The notes under the pieces are model-generated. The model saw only the letters and a program-made list of their open reading frames with translations, was not told the origin of the DNA and searched no databases. Made by a program: the position numbers and the translations under genes. From Rhabdophis nuchalis (Eukaryota; Chordata; Lepidosauria; Squamata; Natricidae), in contig CM077644.1 of the NCBI GenBank assembly GCA_039707465.1, forward strand, positions 81,142,875 through 81,206,874: a stretch of DNA of 64,000 bases, written 5' to 3'. How positions within the stretch are numbered: position 1 is the stretch's first letter; every line of letters begins with the position of its first letter. Shown piece after piece: positions 57,797 to 64,000 of the stretch.

Positions 57797-58242
57797 CATG
57801 GGTCCCCAGCCCCCGGGCTGCGGACCGGTGCCGGTCCGTCGCTTGATAGTAAACGGGCCGGAGTGAGCAGCGGAGAGAGTAGCGCAACTCTTAGGAAAGT
57901 GTAGCAAACGCTCTGCTATCCTGGCAGCTGGCCAGGGCGCTCCCCAGGGGCAGAACGGGGGCAACAGCCTGCATTGGGGGGGGGTTTCGGGGCACCACCC
58001 GGCCCTGCACAGGGGGAAGGTGCTGCCAGGCCCTACTGCCTGGGACGCAGCCTGTCCTTCCCTGCCCCAGCCGAGGATCCTTCGCCCGGGACACCTGGCA
58101 GCTTTCCCGCCCAGTTGCATGTGACCGCCAAACACATGCACGGCCCACGTGACTCGACTCACCCACTGGAGGCTCCCAGTGGTCCGCGGAATTTTTTTTA
58201 CATGAAACCAGTCCCTGGTGCCAAAAAGGTTGGGGACCCCTG
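57797..58242. mobile_element. hAT (Charlie-like) MITE, 446 bp
   Basis: Ends catgggtccccagcccccgg and ggttggggacccctg. 8-bp flanks CTCTAGAA and CTCTGGAA (7 of 8). Inside are 'gcggaccggtgccggtccgt' and 'aaccagtccctggtgcc', typical of a widespread vertebrate Charlie-type MITE. Confidence 0.88.
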
Positions 58243-58250
58243 CTCTGGAA

Positions 58251-58699
58251 CTACTGCTAAATGCTTCCAAAATTGTAGTAGAACCCTGAGATTCATCAGT
58301 GAAAATGTTCTAAGCATTTCATAACATTCCCCACCACCACCACCTGAAGACCTACCTCTTTGCTGCTTTCGTAAAAGGTTCAACATAACATTGTGTGTTC
58401 TGTTATAAAACAATACAATCACAACTGAGTTTGGGGGGAAATAGAACAACACAGAAAACAGCGCAAGGAGCCTCTAAATTCAGCAGATACCTGAGTTAAC
58501 AAATGATGTCTTTTTTTAAATAAAAGAAAGAAAACAGCCAACTTCAATACAGAGGTCTTCATTATTTATAGTATACATAAAATCACATATATTATTAAGA
58601 GGAACCATGTTGCTTCCTTCATTTTGCAGAGTATTTTTTGATGTTTGAAATTTTGATGGAGATATATAGTGTCCCAAAACAGAACATATAATAGTTGTC
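58251..58699. other. No recognised feature
   Basis: Lies downstream, on the minus strand, of the candidate exon ending at 58700; could be its 3' untranslated region. Confidence 0.4.
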
Positions 58700-58905
58700 T
58701 TAACACATTCTTTTGCAGTGAAATGTTTGCTGAGAATCTGTGGGTGGGTCAGTGAGTGAGGGGAAAGCATTTCTAACATCTTTTTCAGATATAGCATTTG
58801 GAAACAATCTAAACTCTCCAACAGCAATGTTTCCTTGAAGAAAGCAGAGAATTTGAGTTCTCAAATCTGAATAGTTCTCCCATTTTTGTATGAGTTGGAC
58901 TAGAC
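58700..58905 (-). CDS. Candidate terminal exon of an unidentified gene
   Basis: Minus-strand segment after a possible acceptor (tctaatgcag). In the phase left by the 59219-59079 exon it reads G-LVQLIQKWENYSDLRTQIL, CFLQGNIAVGEFRLFPNAIS and EKDVRNAFPSLTDPPTDSQQ, ending TFHCKRMC and a stop at 58700. I do not recognise the protein. The acceptor's pyrimidine tract is poor. Composition is like a soluble helical domain rather than a repeat translation. It could be the end of an unrecognised gene, an alternative C-terminus of LRRC53, or chance. Confidence 0.4.
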
Positions 58906-59078
58906 CTGCATTAGATTTCAGCATTCTACTTTAAATAAAGATCAGTTAACATTCAAGTTACCTCTGTCAGTCCTATATAATTTGATATTTTCAAATATTA
59001 TCTGATGATTTAAACATTTAAAATTAAATATTTTGTGTCTTACCATCCCTAATTTATGGCCACAGTTCTAAAACTTAC

Positions 59079-59219
59079 CGCACACCACTTCGTTTTCAAT
59101 TCTGGTCTGACTTTTGCCAGCTCTTTGTTTTCCATAAAATATTGCACTTAACATTTGAAATTTCTGATCCAGTAAGCGTAGATTTTCATACTGAAAGGTG
59201 GTTTTGTCTTTGAAGAGGA
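59079..59219 (-). CDS. Candidate internal exon of an unidentified gene
   Basis: 141-nt segment between a good acceptor (cattcttccttag) and a good donor (G|gtaagttt) on the minus strand. Only one frame is open; it reads LFKDKTTFQYENLRLLDQKF, QMLSAIFYGKQRAGKSQTRI and ENEVVC. It enters in phase 1, the phase in which the LRRC53 exon at 62888 leaves, and exits in phase 1, matching the candidate at 58905. It starts 20 nt after the LRRC53 stop codon. Family unknown. Confidence 0.45.
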
Positions 59220-59238
59220 CTAAGGAAGAATGCAAGTG

Positions 59239-61460
59239 TTATGAAAGGTTTGCTTTGCTTTGTTCCACTTGCAAAGGAAATTCTTCTTTATAATCAATAG
59301 ATGTGGGAGACGGTGTAGGCATGGGAACTGAGATTTCTGCTTTATTTATATTGCAGGAAAGTAAAGATGTCTCAGTTCGTTGCTCATAATTGACGTCTTT
59401 AAACTCTGCTAACAAAGGAGGCTCTTGATGTGTAGCTAGTGGCATTTTACCTTCTTTATGTTTTGTGCTGTCTTCGTCAAATGGATTATCCAGATTTTTT
59501 TGCAAATTGTGGTCATTATCCATATGCACATTATGGTTCTTTTGAGGATCCACGTTTCTATTTAGATATAGGCTTCCATTTTCAGAAGAACTCGGAATGC
59601 TGAATGTATTAGAGATAATGGCTACCTTGACAATATTTTTATGCAGTGCATTGGATTTGTCATTGTCCCATTCATCCCCAGATTGTGCTGCTTCTTCTTT
59701 CAGACCTGGTGAGTCCAATGGTATATTTGGAATCAACTCACTGTTGCGTTCTGTTTTAAAATCTGATCTCAGTTGCTGTGTTAAGGTTTCATCTTCCTCT
59801 TGGTTGTTAATTTGCAGCTCTTCTTTTAGAGCTTGACAATCAGGCAACGTGCTACTCAAGTGAACGGGTAGTATGAATCTGTCTGTTTCCTTTTCTGAGA
59901 TAATCTGGTGTGCGTTCGATGATGGTATTTCCACTACATTTTGAGACTCCATACCCGATAGATTTTCTTGCACAGATTCAGATTCACTAACCTTTTCCTG
60001 CCCTTCCAGTTCATCTTTCCTGGTGAAATTTCCATTCTGCCCTTTTAAAGGTTGGTCTCTGAAGCGATCTATACTCACACTATGCATTTTATTTTCCATT
60101 ATTTGCTGAGAGTGCATATAATCTCCATTGCTGGGTTTCGGAAAGTCAAGGCCGTCTGCTTGCCTAAAAGGAGCTGAAGAAAGGCAATGGTGTTTTTCTT
60201 TTGATTCCTTTTGCAGAGAATGCTGATGAAAGGACAAGGCTTCAGCATCTGAAGTGGCCCTCTTAAGCTTTTTAGAGCTCAACAGTGTAGAAATATTATT
60301 TGTTACATTTGGTGCAATATTTGGTGAGTGGCCAGATGAAGGGGAGATAATGGGAACATTATCCGAGAATGTAGGTGAAGCAGTTGGAGGTTTTAAATGC
60401 TTAGTTGATGAAGAAGCCTTGATAATAGTCAAGGCAGGCATATTGTGAAAAGAAGCAGAAGTGGGTATTTCTCCAATCTTGCCATTTTCTTCCGGCACTT
60501 CCTCCACTGCTGCTTTGTTAGAAATACCATCTTTGCCGTTTTCTAACCTCTCTTGAGTTGAATATTCTGAATTCTTTTTTCTTTTCCTCTTTTTCTCTTC
60601 AATCTGGGAAGTAGGTAGCAATCTCATGGGTTGAGAGTGTGAGGGTTGCTCTAAGCATTTTTGATGATGAAGTTCTTTCGGGTGGATTTTTCCTTTCCTG
60701 AAAAGATGTAAATTTAATTGGACAGTCAATGAATGTGGGCTTTTCGTGTTTATTTTATAAATTGGTTCATTGTCTTTTTCCCCACGAGGATCCATGAGAT
60801 GGGAAGAAGATGGCTGCCTTTCTTTAATGTTTGCTTCCGAATCACTAAGCAGTTTTGCCCAAGTAGGAGATTGAGTCTGCTCGTGCCATTGTTTGTTCTG
60901 AGGAAATCTTTTTCCACTTAAACCACTAGTTGTCACATTTGCCCTTTTTGTGGTAGCCAGTTCAGGTGTGTAAAAACTAACCTGCTTGGGCTTCTTGGTT
61001 TTCTTGATTGCTGGTGATAACGGTATATTTGCAGCATTCATTTGGCAGCCAGCTGATCTTGTGCCCTTTTCTTCACTCTGTTCTGTCTCCAATTTTATGG
61101 TTTTGCCATGGTTCTCTTCCATTACTTTTGGGCGATTTTGATTTTTATCACAGTGTATGCATTTAGAGATAAGGAAGTGGTCCAGCTGTGGAGAAGTATT
61201 CCTGCTCCTTGCTAGGAATTCACATTGTGATCTATGGTGTCCTAATGCCGCTTGCACACAGTGCTCCTTGGACTCTTCTGTTGTCGATGACAAGGCTGTA
61301 ATTAGGTGCCTTTGCTTGTAAGGCTTGGAGCAGTCATCACACTCAGTCTGAGAAAGAGACTGACACAACTCATTTGCTAAATGTTCCCCGAGCTTCTCCT
61401 GTACCAAAGCACAGACAGGCCTTGGATATCCTCCTTGCCGTGTGTCACTGCTGATTCCTG
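59239..61460 (-). CDS. LRRC53: LRRC53, large C-terminal exon
   Basis: Minus-strand exon after acceptor 'tgttgtttag' (61461-61462), open for 740 codons to a TAA at 59239. It encodes the long, low-complexity cytoplasmic tail of LRRC53 (leucine-rich repeat containing 53), a single-pass membrane protein of poorly known function. Features: SSDTRQGGYPRPVCALVQEK near the start, a basic KKTKKPKQVSFYTPEL segment, a Lys/Arg-rich RKRKKNSEYSTQE stretch, many Ser/Asn/Gln-rich segments, and an end reading PTPSPTSIDYKEEFPLQVEQ. The acceptor is a NAGNAG (tagcag), so the exon could start at 61460 or 61457 without a frame change. The identification rests on the upstream exon and on synteny with TNNI3K. Confidence 0.82.
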
Positions 61461-62887
61461 CTAAACAACAAATGTTGAAACTTAGCACATGTAGAGGGAG
61501 TTTTCATACACTGATCAAGCAGATGTTTGGAACACCTTTAACAATTATGCCCGCCCCCACAAAAATATCTTCTCTGGAACAACTGGCTCATTTCTCTTTT
61601 CCTCTGCAAAATATAATCAACTGAAGAAGTGCTGTCTTTAACAGTCATTCAGAGGGAACATTTCTTTAACATCTGAAATGAATGCTTGGAATTTTAAAAA
61701 ATTCACCTTGACCAGAAGCAATTATCATGTATAGCAGGGTTCAACAACCCCCGGCACCCCCACAGCCCACTCTCAGACCTTGAGCATTTGGCAACCGGGC
61801 CACAGAAGCAACAGGTGAACATTTGCATGCATGCTCATCCCCACTCATGCAAGCACACATGCACATTCCCACTTGTGCGAGCAGCAGGCAAGCATAGGTG
61901 CATGTGCTCTATTTATATGAGCAATAGATGGAGCAGCCACCTCTTGCACAAATGGAGCTGTGCCTGTGTGCATGAGCTTGCTCGCTGCGCATGCAGATCC
62001 ATGCCCTCTCCCCACCCACCCACCCACCAGTCCACAAAGCCAAAAAGGGGAACTCTAATGTATCGGCTATGTAAGATATGACAACTTGTGGATATAAAAG
62101 ATGTCCCCGGTAGGTTGTTATTCATTAAATATTATGATGGTAAAAGTCAAATAAGTTTCTGAACTGTCCATTCTCCACTCCATTTTCCTGCCCAACATAT
62201 ATTTTTCTCCTCTTCTATACCTCTGGGCTTTTTCCCCTCCTTTCCTCCCTTTTTCTTACTTCTACCAACCATGTCCAAATTTTCGTTTTTTCCCTTTTTA
62301 TACCAATTTGTGCCAGAGATTTATTGGGTTTTGTCCTTCCCATTCACTATTTATTTTATTTTATTAAATTCATTTACCACCCATCTCACTGCAAACAAAG
62401 TGACTCAATTATCAGTCATCACCTTCATTGATATGACTGAGAGCTATTACCCACAATTGAATGTGCTTTTCTTTCTTCCTCTGACCTCATCTCAAACTTT
62501 CTGTGCCAGGAAGCTGCCCTTTTCATGAAACTACCACTATCTTTGTGGTATTGTTATCAGAGATCCAAAATCAAAGAAAATGGCTGAATGTGTATATTAT
62601 ATGCATCTACTGTATTTCACATCTCTATAGTAAACTTCATTTTATATCCTTGTAGCTACTAACATCAGAATCATTGTTCTGTTGCAGGCAGGCTATATTG
62701 GCATGGGATTTAATTACACTTCTGATTAACTTCTCTTGTTCAAATATTCTTGGATCCAGGATCCATAGACTCCACTTTCATTTCTATGTTGCAATATGTT
62801 ATGTCTAGGATATCAACTAGGACAATATTCAGTGAAGGGTTTTGGGGTTGTTGTTTTTTCATTTTCTCTTTCTGGAAGATTACTTAC
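61461..62887 (-). other. LRRC53: LRRC53 intron
   Basis: 1427-bp intron containing a GC-rich hAT-like fragment (about 61738-62050) and AT-rich sequence. Its ends are the donor 'gtaagtaa' and the acceptor 'tgttgtttag'. Confidence 0.75.
61738..62050. mobile_element. Possible hAT fragment in LRRC53 intron
   Basis: Starts 'cagggttcaacaacccccgg' like a Charlie-type end and is CATG/GCAC-rich as in the H1 MITEs. No right end or duplication found. Confidence 0.45.
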
Positions 62888-63418
62888 CTTGATTGAAAGT
62901 TGTATCATTTTTTAATCTTGAGTTTAATGAACCGTCACCAAATTGCCCAGATTTTTCTGAATGTTGAGTTCTTTGGAAATATTTTTGCAGTGGTAACTCT
63001 GTTTTATGAGGTACTCCTATATTCTGGGAAGTTTCTTGAGGGAAAGACTGAAGCAGTTTACATTTAAAGCATAAGAAATGCTTGTTTTTTGTTAGTTCAT
63101 TCTTACTTTGAATGCTTCCAAATGGAATTTTTGGGCCTGTGCACTTACACTCTGGTTTTATTGTTTTTTGATAACTATTTGTCCGTAAATATGGCATTTC
63201 CTCACCAGCACCCAACCTCGACATAATTTTTATTTCATTTTCCCAAGTTAAGTGGCAGTTACAGTATCCCTTAGTGAGGTAATTTCTTGGCTCATGATCA
63301 CATTGAGATCCATCTATGACTCGGCAACAGCAATTTTCTGATGGGCCTCCATTTGCTTTCCCAAACTGAAGTTTCCTGTTAAAGAAGGCCAAAGCTAGGC
63401 AAGTTAGACCAGCACCTC
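62888..63418 (-). CDS. LRRC53: LRRC53 exon: transmembrane and juxtamembrane region
   Basis: 531-nt minus-strand exon from acceptor 'tctatttgttacag' to donor 'G|gtaagtaa', entering and leaving in phase 1. It begins GGAGLTCLALAFFNRKLQFG, the end of the membrane-spanning segment, and continues through KANGGPSENCCCRVIDGSQC and RNYLTKGYCNCHLTWENEIK, a Cys-rich juxtamembrane part that I recognise as LRRC53. The extracellular leucine-rich repeats would lie in exons beyond position 64000. The frame is intact for 176 codons. Confidence 0.85.
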
Positions 63419-64000
63419 CTGTAACAAATAGAAAATTTATCAAGGTATTATAGTAAGAGCAGTAAGTGTTCCTATTAGACATTGAAATGCAGCTGTAATA
63501 AAACAACATAACTAATTTGATTATCCTGCAATATGAGATTATTGAATATAGCAGAAAAGGAGAGTTACATAGGGAGCCAATTAAATCCCCTCATATTTTT
63601 ACATCTATATATGTCAATGATTTTGCTTAGAATATTTTTCAAGAATTAAATGAAATCTATAATGCATAAAACTACATGGTGATGGAACAATCTTCCACCC
63701 TGCTAATTTTATACAATTTTTAAGCATTCCAATTAATTTGAGCTTATGTATAGGTTCTAATAATGTATATGCAAATGCCATTTGCAGGGAATCATAAGCA
63801 GGTGAAGACATCTGCTTGGGAAGACCCTGAAGCAAATGGGGAGCCACTGTGTGAGACAGAATGCTGGACTGGATGGGCTGTGGCCTGTTCCAGCAAGGCT
63901 ATTCTTATGTTCTTATGTAAATAAGATTGTGAAGTAAATAATACAAGCAAAAAGGAAGAAAACGCGGGATGAGTTTAAATGTCTATGGGACTTCAGCTTT
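63419..64000 (-). other. LRRC53: LRRC53 intron with dispersed repeat end
   Basis: Intron upstream of the transmembrane exon. At about 63800-63917 lies a retroposon 3' end (gtgtgagacagaatgctgga, 'ctggatgggctgtggcctg', ending in 'ttcttatgttcttatg'), a common squamate interspersed repeat of uncertain class. Confidence 0.55.

Overview
This window is vertebrate nuclear DNA and most likely comes from a snake. It holds a CR1/L3-type LINE whose 3' end carries AATAG pentamers (the snake CR1 'microsatellite seeding' pattern), a long GATA (Bkm-type) array, BovB and Sauria-type SINE sequence, L2-clade LINEs and many hAT miniature elements. There are no bacterial-style genes or operons; the host genes are split into short exons in long introns.

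Two host genes are recognised. Four plus-strand exons (33100-33152, 33880-33932, 36574-36706, 44322-44431) encode consecutive pieces of the kinase domain of TNNI3K, the cardiac troponin I-interacting kinase, from the DFG motif to the C-lobe. All exon phases agree. Two minus-strand exons (63418-62888 and 61460-59239) encode the transmembrane and long cytoplasmic part of LRRC53, which also lies antisense next to TNNI3K in mammals. Downstream of the LRRC53 stop, two more phase-compatible candidate exons (59219-59079 and 58905-58700) on the same strand belong to no gene I can name.

Almost everything else is transposon. From left to right: a TA-flanked MITE; two tail-to-tail copies of an L1 derivative that has ORF1 but no ORF2 (1184-4060); a compound GATA/GGGT/AATAG microsatellite on a snake CR1 that is split by a 3.5-kb L2 LINE (to 10828); scattered CR1, L2, BovB and hAT pieces (11-26 kb); a complete 4.03-kb Tigger/pogo DNA transposon with an open transposase frame (27026-31055); the TNNI3K exon region with hAT, mariner and TA-MITE insertions (33-45 kb); a second, inverted L2 LINE (46503-49126); SINEs and AAGG repeats (50-52.5 kb); a complete ORF1-only L1 with an 18-bp target duplication nested in a snake CR1 (55380-57401); and LRRC53.

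The most unusual items are the ORF1-only L1 family (all three copies lack ORF2), the Tigger transposase whose N-terminus is a 22-unit coding minisatellite between two copies of the same basic motif, a MITE that carries about 85 bp copied from the intron 0.7 kb upstream, and the unassigned two-exon frame beside LRRC53. All calls come from reading the sequence and from knowledge of these families; no database search was run.
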